64,000 nucleotides of DNA from Agapanthus africanus. Its lineage: Eukaryota; Streptophyta; Magnoliopsida; Asparagales; Amaryllidaceae. The position numbers and the translations under genes were made by a program. Where the stretch lies: contig JASDDO010000024.1 in the NCBI GenBank assembly GCA_030015575.1, forward strand, positions 215,780,996 to 215,844,995, in the 5' to 3' direction. Of this stretch, positions 35,252 through 47,711 are shown one piece after another. Under the pieces are notes generated by a model. The model was not told the origin of the DNA, ran no database searches, and saw nothing but the letters and a program-made list of their open reading frames with translations. The number at the start of each line of letters is the position of its first letter. Positions within the stretch are counted from its first letter, which is position 1.

Positions 35252-37184
35252 TGTTGGAATCTTATGTGTTGGTCTCTATATGAGCGGACTAAGGCGGTAT
35301 TGAAAACGATAATTTTAAAAATACTTACACAAGCTTCCAAGATCCCTAAAGGATCCATGCAACAAAAACAACAAAGAAAACACTACAACTAGAGTTTTAT
35401 AGAAATGACAACTTTTGTAGCGTGATCATTCGGTCGTCGTAGACTCTAGCTAGACTTGAGTACTCCAGATCAAGCTTGATCGTAGACCTCATTGGCCGAA
35501 GATGATCCACCTGAGAGCTCCATCATCTAGCTTCATCTTCAATGACCTTGAAGAAACTCTCACTTGATGTTTGCTAAACATAAAAGGATAGAGGGTATAT
35601 GAATCATGCTCACTCTTTACTCTCTCTTTCTTCTCTTCTCATCTTCTCTTATCATCTTCTCTCTTTTCTCTTTGCATTGGATGAGAGAGAAAGCCCATGG
35701 TTGGAAAATTAATGTGTTATGTCATATTTTCTCTTTTCTAACCATTCTATTTCTCTTTCATCCACTTGTCTTGTGAAATGAGGGTGAATGCCATCTTGTA
35801 TCCACCTCATCCATAGACATGCAAAAAGAATAAAGAGAATATATGTGTGTGTAAAAACACAAATGCATAATAACCATTATGCATAATAATATGTACATGT
35901 CATGTAACATGAACATGTTACATATTAATAAAGAAAAGGAATGAGACTGATATAATACTAGTTTATATATGCATCATCATATATAAATAATATCATTAAA
36001 TCAAAACTTGATTTAATGACCCGGCTTCATCATAAGCTGGCCAATATTATCATCCGTCTGATTAATGCACGTGTTATCACAAACACGTGTTTAACCGAAC
36101 ACCCGCATGCACCGCCGTACGTACCCTACACCGTTTCGCTAGAATCGAGAAATCCTCTGTGTGGTACTCTAAAGACTCAACAATACGATGGCAATAAGCT
36201 ATCGGATAAAATTCATAACTCACAAGCACGTCAGCGGCACTAGTTGTACGTAACGGATACCCAGGTATCTGTCGAAAGAAAGGTCGACAAGTAAACTCGT
36301 CCGCACCCTGTAAATTCTATAAATGACAATTACCGTATAGTCCGGTCTGTTCGTTAAAGAGTGTCGCATACCGGGTCTGTGGGTGGATTCTGTCAGACTC
36401 CCAATAAATCAATAAGTTATGCTGATATATAACTCATAACCCCATGAGATACAACCGATAACCTTCATCACTTTATTTCAACCGCCTTGACCAAAGTCTT
36501 ATGATTATATTTGATCACGCATAGCTCGACAAGAACTCCCAATACCGAGAGAAATGCCCTTCTGCTACTCACTGCTTCCATGTGCCTTGGGAGTTTTATC
36601 CAACTAAAACCCGTATGCACAGCCCGTTAGAACTGTGGTTAGGTAGTAATCAAAGTACAATGGGAAGTCGCATGAGCCACTGAGGTGGTTTCAGACCTGA
36701 AGACTACCCCGTACAATTTTCACCAGAGAACTGCTATATGAAAATAGGTATACTACCATTTAGGAGTTTTCGGCGAGTATGTTCAGTGAACTCATTCTCC
36801 AATGAGCACCTGTATACAATCTTCGGTGTCAAACGCCAATAGCTGTGGGACCAGCTATAGCCCTCCAACCGGGTCACGAAACGTATACACTAGTCTACTA
36901 AGGAGTACCGATGCCCAGTCTCGATACTCCACGACTAGGAACATTTAAGGATGTGTTTATGGACTATTCGGGCCCCACTATTATGATCTCCATCATAATT
37001 CTGAAAGTTAAGCAACTATCCTAAGGGTTTTATCATTATGCACTTAGCAATATGTAAATCAAGTAATTCACATAATTTTAAAGATAAATCAGATAACATA
37101 CTATCATTTCGAGCAAGACTGTTCTCTCCTATACAGGTCCTTGTACAATTCCAATAATTGCCTTAAGGGCATCTATATTCAACA
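35252..37184 (-). repeat. 3' LTR of element C
   Basis: On the minus strand it starts TGTTGAATATAG next to the polypurine tract and ends AAGATTCCAACA. It matches 49961-51206 from the low edge upward. Length is 1933 bp. Confidence 0.88.
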
Positions 37185-37199
37185 ATCTCCCACTTGCAC
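37185..37199 (-). other. Polypurine tract of element C
   Basis: The minus strand reads GTGCAAGTGGGAGAT, identical to the tract of element E, directly before the LTR. Confidence 0.9.
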
Positions 37200-39895
37200 T
37201 TAAGACCAATTATTGCGGTATCTCTACACCCAACTTTTCTAGTAATGGTTATGCAAACCGTAATTGAGAAATAGTCGTAGTGAATGGATCCGCTTATAAT
37301 GTTTCTTATTTCTTTTCTTTATATCTCAATCTCGCGGAGATCAATAATCTCCCGAATCGAGCGATACTTTGCTTTAGAATTTGTATGGATAGATGATGGG
37401 ATCAAGTTCAAAATTGAACATATTAATCCAAACAATTTCTTGAGCTGTATCTTTGCTGAGTTATGCTCAGCACCCAGCGCCATGTCTACCTCAGTATTCT
37501 GCTTGGAACTCTTTCCAATATACTGCTTCTCAAAAGAGAGTAAACTTACAACTCACGACCGACATTCTGTCATCCATGTCATCTTGGAAGCTGGAATCAG
37601 TAATCGCCTCCGGTTGGAGGCTACTATTACTATACTCTAAGAACATCCACTTATTCTTTGCTACTATCCTATGTTTCTCCAGGATTGGACTGATATCTGC
37701 TTATTACAACTCATGCATAAGCTACATCTGGTCTGGTACATGACATCACATGATTGATCCAACTTTCGAAACATGTGGTATGCCATTAATGCGAGTCCCT
37801 CTTATCATCAGTCTAGAAGATATTTCTTTAGAGAGAGTGACTCTCTTTTATGCGAGTATATTACCACGCTCGGAGTCTTCCATTCTAAACCTCTTTTAGA
37901 ATGGTTTCAAAATACCCAGATTGGAAAATCTCTAATTCTATCCAGATCTATCTCTATAGATCCATTCCCCAGAATAATTGATATATTATTTAGATCTATG
38001 GAGAAACATCTGTGACGACTAAATTTTGTCTGAATTGTAGTATTGGAACATCATTTCCTATTGGGAGGATGTTGTCCACATACGATGAATATGACATTAC
38101 TCCTTACATCCTTCTTACAGATACCAGGTTCATCTACTATTTTGATGAAGTCAAACACTTTGACTGTTATATCAAAATAGATGATCCAATTCCACTATGC
38201 CTGCTTCAGTCCATGAATGGACTTAAGCTACTTACACACTTTTCTGCTGCTCCCATTGACTACAAGGACCTCTGGCAGAGTTACATACACGTGCACTTCT
38301 AAATCTCTATTTAGAATGACGTTATAGATGTCCACCTGCCAAATCTTATAGTCACGAAAAATAGAAGTTGCAAGTAATATCCGAATGAACTTCAACATAA
38401 ATACTGAAGAAAAAGTTTTATCACAATCCACACCGGGTATTTGAAAAAAGCCTTTTGCTTCAAGTCTAGCCTTATTAGGTTACTACATTTCCATCTGCAC
38501 GGATTTTCTTCTAGAAGATGTACTTGCTCCTAATGGGTTTTACCCCTTAAGGAGCATCCAACTAAGTCCACACTTTGTTGGAGTGCATGGAGTCCAACTT
38601 GGATAAATTGCATCTAGCCATCAGTCGGAAGTCGCCACTTCCTATGGCCTGCTGATAACTAGTAGGGCCATCATCACCATGATGTAAACCTCCTTGTCAC
38701 CATCTATGAGGAAACTGAAGTATCTCTTGGGTTGCTGAAGTCACCTACTAAATCTGCGGAGTGGCTAAGGTTTTTCAGGGACAATTGAATCCCCAGGTTC
38801 TATTAAAATTTCAGTAATCATTTATAGTTCTGGAATTACTTCCAGTTCTACCATACTCCCACTAATTTCTTTTGCAAGAAATTCCCTTTCTGAAAAGGTA
38901 GCGAGTCAGGAACAACTTTTGATCTTGAAAATGGTAGAAGTTAAACCCTTGCGTATACTTGGGATAACCTACAAACTGTTTATTATTGAGACATACCTTG
39001 AGTTTTTCCGGATTCTGCTTTTCAGCATAAGCTGGATAACTCCATATCTTAACAACCTTAAGCTATGCACCCATTCTATATCACATATAGAATTATATGC
39101 ACTAATTTAGACGGAACCTTATTCAATTAGTATGCAACTGTTTCCAGTGCATTTGCTTAAATGAAAAGGCAACTCAGCAATACTCATCATAGGAGTGCAC
39201 CATATCTCATAGGGCGCGTATTCTCCTCTCCGATAATCCATAGTACTATGCTATAAACGGAGGAGTAAGCTGAGAGAGAATCAAATTCTTAATTAGATAA
39301 CTACGGAATACCAAGCTTAAGTATCCACATCCTCAATCACATCGAAGAATGTTGATACTTCCAATGTCTGGTTCTTTACTTTATTCATATACACTATGAA
39401 CTTCTCAATAGTTTCGGACGTTGCATTTCAACAAGAAACGCATGTCCAAAAACCAGAGAACTCATATGTAAACTGAATGAAGTAGGAGTACTAACCCCGT
39501 GTGCGTAGGGACATCGGACAACATACACAAACATGTATAAGTCTCTAGAGTTTACTTACTCAAACTCCGTGTGTTGTAAGTTGAGAACCGTGTTTTGGTT
39601 AAGAATATCTATACCACTATTCTATGCACCTTACCCATCCAACATATGTTGAAGGTAAATGTTTAGAACATAATTTTTAAAATTTATATCCCTCTTTATT
39701 AAATAAAGATACGGACATAACGATTATTCAAAACCAAAAGTTTTGCATCTAAGCAAAACTATGTAATATTTCCTAACAACAATACTTGCTGCCATTTCCG
39801 ACTTTGGGGATCACATCACCCTTTTCCAATACTCTACTCCTTCTCAGCATCTGTAACCGTTTACAGATGTGAAATTCTAATCCGGTATCCATATA
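37200..39895 (-). pseudogene. Decayed copia pol of element C
   Basis: Fragments in the expected order remain on the minus strand. The protease Asp-Thr-Gly is at about 39880-39890 with a following FHICK block. Integrase traces lie at about 39240-39300, where sequence equivalent to 3305-3335 of E occurs. An RT piece at 38228-38431 contains FSSVFMLKFIRILLA and IWQVD and matches the RT of E at 4180-4370. RNase H traces reach the polypurine tract. Many stops and frameshifts leave no function. Confidence 0.75.
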
Positions 39896-39899
39896 CCTA

Positions 39900-40660
39900 A
39901 GAGTCAGAGTTCATTGAGAAACAATTTTCAAATAAAACACACCATAGGATGAAGTATTAACATGCTCCAAGGGGGTAGCCGGGTATTCCTAGTAATGCCT
40001 CTTTCACTACTCAGGCTCATGACAGTAGTTGCAATTTCCTTTCCCTTTAACTACAACCCCTTTATGATGTCTCTATGTCTTACTTTCTGTATACCATATT
40101 TATGCTGCTTGGTTTTCTTCCTTCCCTTCCTTTCATCGTCAGCCTAAGGTTTGGAAGAAGACTATTCGACAAGCGTAACTGATGTATCCTCCTTATTGAA
40201 AGAGCTCACAACTTGAGAGAATGTAGAGGGTGGAGACAATCGAATTATATCAATTCATTTTCTCCGGAACCAGTGGCCATTCTCGGGCTGAAATAATTTC
40301 TTCGAGTTTGCAAGCAACTATGCGAGATGGCCTTTACAAGTAATATGGATCTATGTACTTAATACAGAGGGTTCTGGAGAAGGTTGTGTATCAATATATA
40401 ATTTATTTTCTCTAGAACCAGTGGCTATTCTCATACTGAAATAATTTCTTTGAGTTCGCATGTGACTATACAAGATGACCTTTTCAAGCAATATGGATCT
40501 CTGTGTCTGACACAGAGGGTTCAGGAGAAAATAAAGAGGAAGTAGTAGAGAGAAGGACATTTGCGAATTTGTCGTGAAATAGGGCAATCATGACATTCCA
40601 AAGTCAATGATTGTAGGAAGGTTCGGTTTAACTTACGAGTTTTAGTTTAAGGTCAGTCAT
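39900..40660 (-). pseudogene. Relic gag region of element C
   Basis: Between leader and protease the minus strand keeps broken frames with a FHDKFANVLLST block and, near 39990-40035, KGNCNYCHEP, which looks like the first half of a CCHC zinc knuckle. That is the position expected for gag, the shell protein. Element E lacks this stretch. The assignment rests on position and this partial motif. Confidence 0.45.
40254..40530 (-). repeat. Tandem duplication in C gag region, period about 148 bp
   Basis: Two copies contain GAACCAGTGGC, CTGAAATAATTTCTT, then ATATGGATCT and CAGAGGGTTC in the same order (first GAACCAG at 40267, second at 40416). Confidence 0.88.
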
Positions 40661-40689
40661 GGTTGCTGCCAGTAGAGAGAGAATAGAAA

Positions 40690-41965
40690 CACTCAGCATG
40701 TGCTTTTTGCAAGATTAGATTGGTTTAATTAGTTTATCTAATCAAGATGGCTCCCACTATTTAATCGAATCCTCCTTCAAAGCTTAAAAGGAGAATTAGC
40801 CGGGATCATATACACCATATAAGTTTGCCAACCGTTTAGCTAGGCCAGTGTTGATACTCCGAGGGAGGCTCCCCGTGCTTTCGCATGGACCTAATTAAAT
40901 AACCCCGTTTTTGCAAAGGCATAACCCCATTAACACCTTTCCAGACACCTAATGGGTTAGCTAGATATGAAGTGAAAATCTTCCGGGAGTGACTCTTACT
41001 CACAGTGGGAACCAGGATCCAACTATCATATAGAAGGTATGCAATTTCATTACAAGTTTCAACTCTTGAAATTCCCGATTTGGTTTTTACTCCTAACAAA
41101 TTATGACCTTGACGAAGGCCAAAAAACCATAAGCTACTAGTCAATATCTATCCGTCATTTCGTGATTAATTTAGACCTACCTGCACCAGCCCTTGACAAA
41201 GGCCAATAAAGCAATACGACTGTCCTAACCAATCGCATCACATACGGCAAATAAGTACCACTTAGCTACCTTACACTACGCCTTGACGAAGGCTAAAACA
41301 CATAGCATGAATACAAAGTATTTTACTCATCTAAAATGACGGAGGGCTAAGAAAACCTTTAATGTAATGAACTTGATATCGTTGAAAGAACCTAGTGATT
41401 TTGAAAAACAACTTTACAGTAACATAAACTTTTACTCAAGAGTCGAATTCCTTGTGAAGGGATCAAGCTCTCACCTTATGGACTAAGGTGCAGGATATTC
41501 CTAACCGAATACCTCAATGTAAAGCATAAGAATATGACTGCAGTTTCTTTTTAAAATTTGGTTCCTACAACATCATTTTTAGGTTTGTTTTTCTTTGCAT
41601 TAAACACATTTATGCAATCCCATCATTTATCACATAACACACTAGAAGAAACTAAAATAGAATGTTTCTTTATGCCATTCGCATTCGCCATGGGGCATCG
41701 GGTTTTAACATAACTTACGGAAGGGCGGACGCAGGGCTAGGGCGAATGTAAAATATAAAGAAACACTTATTAATAATATATATTCATCACAGGCATGCTA
41801 TATATAAATAGAACGGAAATGACGGATATACTAAGAATCCCGCATTTCATTCGAGCCAGAACTGAAACACAACATTCCACAGTCGTACGGATAGCCCTTA
41901 CATAGCTGAAATAATACCCCCTACGAGCGCGGTGAGCCACCCGCCAATCCTAGAACGAGGCGACC
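40690..41965 (-). other. Leader of element C, inner part
   Basis: This segment matches the leader of E (600-2210) in reverse order and strand, including the block GGCGAATGCG..GGCATAA at about 41670-41700. It is noncoding. Element A starts at 41966. Confidence 0.75.
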
Positions 41966-43499
41966 TGATTGGTGTGAAAAAAGTGTGTGTGTAGTAACCG
42001 CAATCAATAACGGTGTCGCGTGTAGCTAGACCGAGATGAGTACATGTCGTCCTCAGGGAAACGTTGAATCTTTTAATCTTACTTTAGGCGTGTTGATTAG
42101 GAAAGGGGAAAGAATAAAGAATGGTGAAGAATGGTTGTAGATTCTAGATCCATGTCAAACACGGATGCAGGATATAGATCTAGATTAACTACGGATGTAG
42201 GTTTTATATTAGAAGGGGGCTTGTAGAGTTCGTTAAGATTTAGTAGTCATGGATGATTAATTAAAGATTACTCATTTTATCCTTTAATAGATTTAAAACT
42301 AGATCGATAGTGATGCATGTAGATTAGGGTTTCTGGAGGGAAAAGGGTTCCCACTCTTAACCCTTACTTTGACATGGATCTCCATTCATGTATAGCCTTT
42401 ACCAAAACAATCGTTAATCCAATCTCTAATCGCAGTCGTGGCTCCCAATGAATTGGTAGCGCGCCCGATTAGGATGTTAATGATTCTTTTGGTAAAGTTC
42501 ATAAACTTTATAGGATGTAAAAAGAGTTTAAGGATCTTCATCATCCATTAATCTACCATAATCCTACGAACCCTAACAAGCGGAGAATTACTCGCGCATG
42601 TTGGGAAAAGAAAAGATGGAAATCATGAAGAAAATAAAATGCAATAGAATAAAACTACCTTTATTAATCAACAAGATCAAGTACACTTTGTTCCTTTAGA
42701 AAATGATTACAAAACCCTAGTTTGCTTCTCGATCTCTTCTTAAGGAGGTAGATGAACTGTTGATGATCAACCAGGATTATTGAGCCGTCGTGGACTTCGT
42801 GATCGCGTCGGTTTGATGATTTTTCCAAAAGGCTCTCGGTCCTTATTTATAGTCACAGAGCCAGAACCCTAGTTTCCTAATATGGTAACTAGTTGTTACA
42901 ATCCTAACTCTAAAATCCAGAGCCCTAGATCTTCAAAGATGCGGCGGAACCACGACCATTAGGTTGGTTTTGCCGTGGATCCGCAGTGGGGTAGAGGAGT
43001 CCTCTCTTCAAAAATCTTGTGGCCTCTTCTGGTGACATATGTAGACTATTTTGATATCTGGAATCTGAAAATCTTCTCTAAGTCTCTGTCAGAATTGATT
43101 TTTTCGATTTACTTTAAGATTTCGGCAGATTTGATCTCGCCAACTCGGATTTCCTTGATTTCAGTCCTGATATAATTCTGCACAATAACTCAATAAATAA
43201 TGTTAGTAGAATTTTTTTTATTGAGATATTATCTTAACCATTTGACATGATATTGTAGTTTTGGAAGAATTGGTCAAAGATATTTGATAAGGTAAGCATA
43301 TTTAAATGGACTAAATATTATATAGATATTATATGCTTACATTTTCCTTCATAATATTAATTATAATATATAAACACATGAAAATAGTATTTTTACAGAT
43401 AAACCCTCATATGTATTATATTTATAATAAACACATTTTATTATATAAAAATAGTAAAGAAAAATATCAGATCAAATGTACAATATTTTCGACTGAAAA
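41966..43499 (-). repeat. 3' LTR of element A
   Basis: It matches 47712-49247 almost throughout, with scattered changes. Its inner end reads GACTGAAAA where the other LTR has GACTGAACA, so the terminal CA is mutated here. A TATA box equivalent (TATAAATA, minus) lies at 42844-42851. Confidence 0.93.
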
Positions 43500-43513
43500 A
43501 ATACCCCTAAACT
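43500..43513 (-). other. Polypurine tract of element A
   Basis: The minus strand reads GTTTAGGGGTATT just before the LTR. The equivalent in B is GTTTGGGGGTATT. Confidence 0.75.
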
Positions 43514-44930
43514 TAACTTTGATCGTCCCGAGCAAACTAGTTATTCATGAGAAGGAGAAAAAGAAAAAAAACCTAACCAGCACACTTTCGTAGGCAACAC
43601 GATTGCACTGAGCACGTGCAACAAGCCGTTAAATCTCTAGGTGTCCTTAGTAGGAGGAGTGTTGTCTCCTGAGGGTTTTCAGCGGATTACACCCACAAAA
43701 TCCTATAATAAAAGAAAGATGGTGAAAGTTATATATAAAGATAAGAACTTATAAAAGAAAGAATCTTGAAAATAAGAGTTTCCAACTATACCAGCTTTTC
43801 ACTTGCTATGAGCCCTATCTTAATGGTCGTGAAAAAATTATTAGAAATCACATCATCCCTCAATAAAACATCGTCTTTAGTCTTCCTCCCTATCTTTCTT
43901 CCAAACATTGATCATATACCCCTACGTGTGTGTAAAGGACATCCCTACACTTAGAGAATTCAATTCAAACTATCATACTCTTGTCCATCTTCCAAAGTAC
44001 TTTTTAGTTGGTGAATATTTTAGATGGAATTGCTCACACATTCTTCATGCGACCGTTAATATTTCTTAAGGTACTAACCGACCGATTACAAAATGTGCTT
44101 GCGTATTAAGGCGTAATTCATCGTCTTGCACACCTAAGGCTTAGCAGTGGCTCCCAAACTAGTTGGTCTAAGGCACTAGGTGATAAAGCACCCTCACTAT
44201 ATTTTTTTTATGCTGCCTTGGTAATTACAAAACTAGTGTTCATTTTTTTACCTCTTATATTTCATTTTATTTTCCTTCATACTAAGGCTTGTAGACAAGA
44301 GCATTTCAAGGTATCGTCTACTATCCCAAGTTTCAAGATGTGTGTAAGTGCGTATAGTAGGGTATCAACGTTCAAATGTTTGGCCTCAAGAATAGGGACT
44401 ATTTTTTAGACTTAATTTATTCTCAGATTAGTAATTTCCTTTATCTTACTAACCCTTGGGACAACGGCTCATAACTACTTATTACTAGTTTCGTTTAAGA
44501 AAACATCTAATTTTCTTACTTTTCTCAAACTGTTTCTATCTTTCATATGTAAATTTTCACTTTTAAACTTTCATTATCAAATTTTTTGTGTGCATATATA
44601 TATATATATATTATAATGCAAAATAATTTGTGAATAAACACAAACCTCCCACAAACCTGTTTTCAGCAGTGTCCTCACTGATGTCATCTGTTGAGCTTAA
44701 AAAAACTGTAGATTTGGGAGGAAAAGTTAGAAACGGGGACAAGAAATAATGAAACTGAAATCCTCCCCCAAACTTATTTTTGGCTCACAATTTTGTAAAA
44801 ATTTTCTTTTCAAGAGCCAAAATATCCCCCCCCAAACGTAAGTAAAATAGTATTAAGCAATTAAAATTATCGGGGGGAGGGGGTTAAAGTTATTGGTCAA
44901 AGTAAACCCTTACAAAGACCAAAAGTCAAC
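43514..44930 (-). other. 3' noncoding region of element A
   Basis: No gene is seen. It matches 55379-56798 of element B over its length, including GCACACTTTCGTAGGCAACA and a CACTGAGCACGTGCAACAAG block. A G/C-run segment (44829-44883) lies next to the ORF. Confidence 0.8.
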
Positions 44931-44935
44931 ACCAA

Positions 44936-45886
44936 CTATTCAAAAAATTTATCGATGTAACGCACTGGTTGGTGGAAAATCAGAGATTTGAAGAAGTGGG
45001 GAGATAGGAGGCGGTATGGTTTACGTCTCGGTTGATAGAGACGAAACAGTAATGGTGAACGGAAACGAGAATGTGGATGATTAGGAATGGAAAGAATGGT
45101 CACATTCTCGTATGGGATAAGAAGAATTGGTGGTGGTTCAACTTCTTCAGGTGGAGGTTGATTAATCACAGAATCCGGGTCATTTAGGAATGCGAGTTCG
45201 TCGGAGAAAATGTCGTCGAAACTTTCATCGATGGTCCGATTGAACGTTTCAATGTCAATAAGTGTCGCGCCAGAATTCAACATACTTGATTTGTCAAAAA
45301 TTATGGAGGTTGGAGACTCGAAAAGCTCATCGACCTCATTCTCAAAAGAATCTGAATCAAGTTGTCTTTCTAGAATTATCGAAACCGAAATATCGGATTG
45401 TGATTCTTCAACACTCGCTATCATTAAAGGAAGATTAGAAGAAGAACCAGAGAAAGTGGGAGATGAAATGGGTAAACAAATTGGTGTGTCGAATATTGCT
45501 GAACCAGATGTGCGAAATGATGGCTGAATTTCGTTCTGCTTTTCGGTTATACATTTATCATCATCTTTAAGACGCATATGGGGTTCGGGAAGAATAGTTA
45601 AAGGCTCAAGATGATGACCACAAGGAAATGAAAGGACCTGATGAATTGGTGGGACAAACTCATCCAAATTTTCGGGTTCATCATTCAATATATCCCCTAC
45701 GTCAATTTCCTCATTCAAGTGAAGGTTAGAATTCTCAAACACCTCATTAAAATTATGGTTTTCAATCAATTTTGGTACAAGAGTGGAGGTGTAGAGATCA
45801 CAAGGGTTGGGTGTGGTTTTACTTGAAATGGACCCTTCACAATCGGGTAAATCAAACACTACAAAGTCACACAACTTATCAGACAT
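44936..45886 (-). CDS. Unknown protein of non-autonomous element A
   Basis: An open frame of 316 codons (ATG at 45886, stop at 44936-44938) that does not resemble gag, protease, RT, RNase H, integrase or a typical envelope-like protein that I recognise. It is acidic and rich in Ser, Pro, Asp and Glu for the first 230 residues, then turns basic and aromatic (SRFRSPLLFRLYQPRRKPYR) near the end. No signal peptide or clear membrane segment is seen. The open frame continues upstream without ATG to a stop near 45955, so it may once have been one frame with the broken piece at 46040-46718. It is the only long open frame in A, in the place where B has gag-pol. Function unknown. Confidence 0.6.
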   Translation of the reverse strand: MSDKLCDFVVFDLPDCEGSISSKTTPNPCDLYTSTLVPKLIENHNFNEVFENSNLHLNEEIDVGDILNDEPENLDEFVPPIHQVLSFPCGHHLEPLTILPEPHMRLKDDDKCITEKQNEIQPSFRTSGSAIFDTPICLPISSPTFSGSSSNLPLMIASVEESQSDISVSIILERQLDSDSFENEVDELFESPTSIIFDKSSMLNSGATLIDIETFNRTIDESFDDIFSDELAFLNDPDSVINQPPPEEVEPPPILLIPYENVTILSIPNHPHSRFRSPLLFRLYQPRRKPYRLLSPHFFKSLIFHQPVRYIDKFFE

Positions 45887-46039
45887 TCTATGTTCAATTG
45901 GTGAATCATTTGGTGTACTCGATGAATCTGTGAAACTGGAGTTGTAAATTTCAGTTTAGGATAGGAAGGTTTGATTAGGAAAGGCGTACAGTTCTCTCTC
46001 ACTACCCAAATTCTCACTTTGTCATATGGCAGTATCATA

Positions 46040-46718
46040 CACTAATTTTTTTTCCAGAACTAGTTGCTCGTTTATACTCAGCCAAGCTTTCTGCCAATTC
46101 CTTTCTGAAGCGGCGCATTGGTTCCACACTTTCTTCTAATTTCAGCTCAAAACTAGACTTGGTTCGATAAGGGGTTTCAGTATAAGATTGAAATTCTTAT
46201 GGATAATTAAAACTCCTAAATGACTGATTAGAAGAACTGTCTATATAATGTGTAATGGTCAGAAATGATTGATAGGAATAGAATGGTTGTGAAAATTGGG
46301 CAGGAGTAGGATCAACATTATGATAAGAAAAATATTGATATGGGTTGGTTGGTTGGCTATTTTCAATAGACATCATATATTCTACAAACCGATTATGAAA
46401 TTCTTCTTTAGAAAGTGGTGGTGATGGTTGATGTTGGTCCGGATTAAAACTTTGGCCGTTAGCCCTCGCTATATGCTCAGCAATGGACATGCGTCTAGGG
46501 GTATCCTCGCTCGGAGTATCAACTGAAACATATGTAGAATTAGGATACGGTTGATAAGACCTGGACTGAGATGGCCAACTGTTTCTATCCGATTGTTCTA
46601 TTCAATCTCTTAAAGACATGGGAGAGTCGGATGGTATACCGAAGCGATTACGAAGACAAGAAATATCTGGTTGTGAATAGCAAAGCTCGTCAAGAGTTCG
46701 TCTGTTTGGGTTACCCAT
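46040..46718 (-). pseudogene. Broken upstream frame of element A
   Basis: From an ATG at 46716-46718 the minus strand encodes a start GNPNRRTLDELC, then an in-frame TGA (about 46603), then a frame with MSIAEHIARANGQ that ends at a TAA near 46199, then more in-frame sequence rich in charged residues (about 46190-46040). The RTLDEL start recalls the N-terminus of Athila-type Gag proteins, which is a weak resemblance. It may be the 5' part of the same gene as the ORF at 44936-45886. Gln, Ser, Pro and Tyr are frequent. Confidence 0.45.
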
Positions 46719-46719
46719 T

Positions 46720-47692
46720 ATAAGAAGGTAAAAAGAGGGAGGAGGGTGAAAAGATTTAAGCTCTATTTAGATTGTTTTGCTTTGAAAGTGGGACTTGAGG
46801 ATTGACTCAACAAATCACAAAATGCACAAGCAAGCCCTAGAACTAAGGTTACCTAGGTCAAGCACTAGACCGCTCCTAGACTTCCAAAGGACAAGCCGCA
46901 GGATCAATCCTCTACCACATCTTTATAACTCTTGTGGCCAAGTAAGTGCCAGGTAAGTGGGAGGTATCCGCTATACGAATCACCGAAAATAAAGGGCCTA
47001 ATTAAGTAACCACTTGCCTTAGACACACTTACCTAGACACCACAAAATAAATGAAGATAAGCGATAGATTACCCATGACCTTCCTCTGTCCTATTTGAGC
47101 GCGACGGTCCTTTGGGTCTTGATCTAGATGTTTTTAAATTAATATAGGGTTATGCGGATGCTCGTTTTGTGATTTGTGGGGCGTAGGAAGGGTGATGAAA
47201 TCCCCACCTAATCTGAATTGTGGTCTTGCCCCTTAAAGTCCGTATTAAAATATGCAAAAACAACCCAATTACAAAACTTGCAAAAAGATTTTTGAGCGGC
47301 GATATTTTGCAAAGAATCATGCAGAAAAAATATTTTATTGGATTTCAGAGGAGAGATAAAGATGTAAAGAAGATACCAAAGAAATTGGAAACCTTAAATC
47401 CCCTAATGCGCAGCGGTTCCGCCGCCAATAGGCTCTTTATGTTGCTGTTCCGCCGCCGAATGGAAAGATCTGATGAAGATTTTGCTACGCGGCCTCCCTT
47501 CCTCCTCTGGGTCTTGATGAATGTCTCTGAATCTTTATCTCCTCACTCAAATGACTCCAGATTCCCTCGCAAAATTCACACAATAATCGTTAAATATACA
47601 ATTTGCAGTTTTGTTTATTTATGAAATGAATCGAATAAGAATTCAACACGAATAGTAAGAAAAAAAATTACGCGAGATGAGTACGGGTCATC
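46720..47692 (-). other. Leader of element A
   Basis: Noncoding. It matches the leader of B (62560-63420), for example GACCGCTCCTA, GTGCCAGGTAAGTGGGA and AATGAAATCCCCACCTAAT in the same order. A GC-rich motif with GCGGTTCCGCCGCC lies at 47408-47460. Confidence 0.8.
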
Positions 47693-47709
47693 CTTCGGCA
47701 ACGACGCTA
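47693..47709 (-). other. Primer binding site of A (tRNA-Asp type, degraded)
   Basis: The minus strand reads TAGCGTCGTTGCCGAAG just after the LTR; the intact form in B is TGGCGCCGTTGCCGGGG. Confidence 0.75.
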
Positions 47710-47711
47710 TT

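Noticed and set aside
45210..45527. Plus-strand frame of 105 codons
   Set aside because: It is the shadow of the longer minus-strand ORF of element A.
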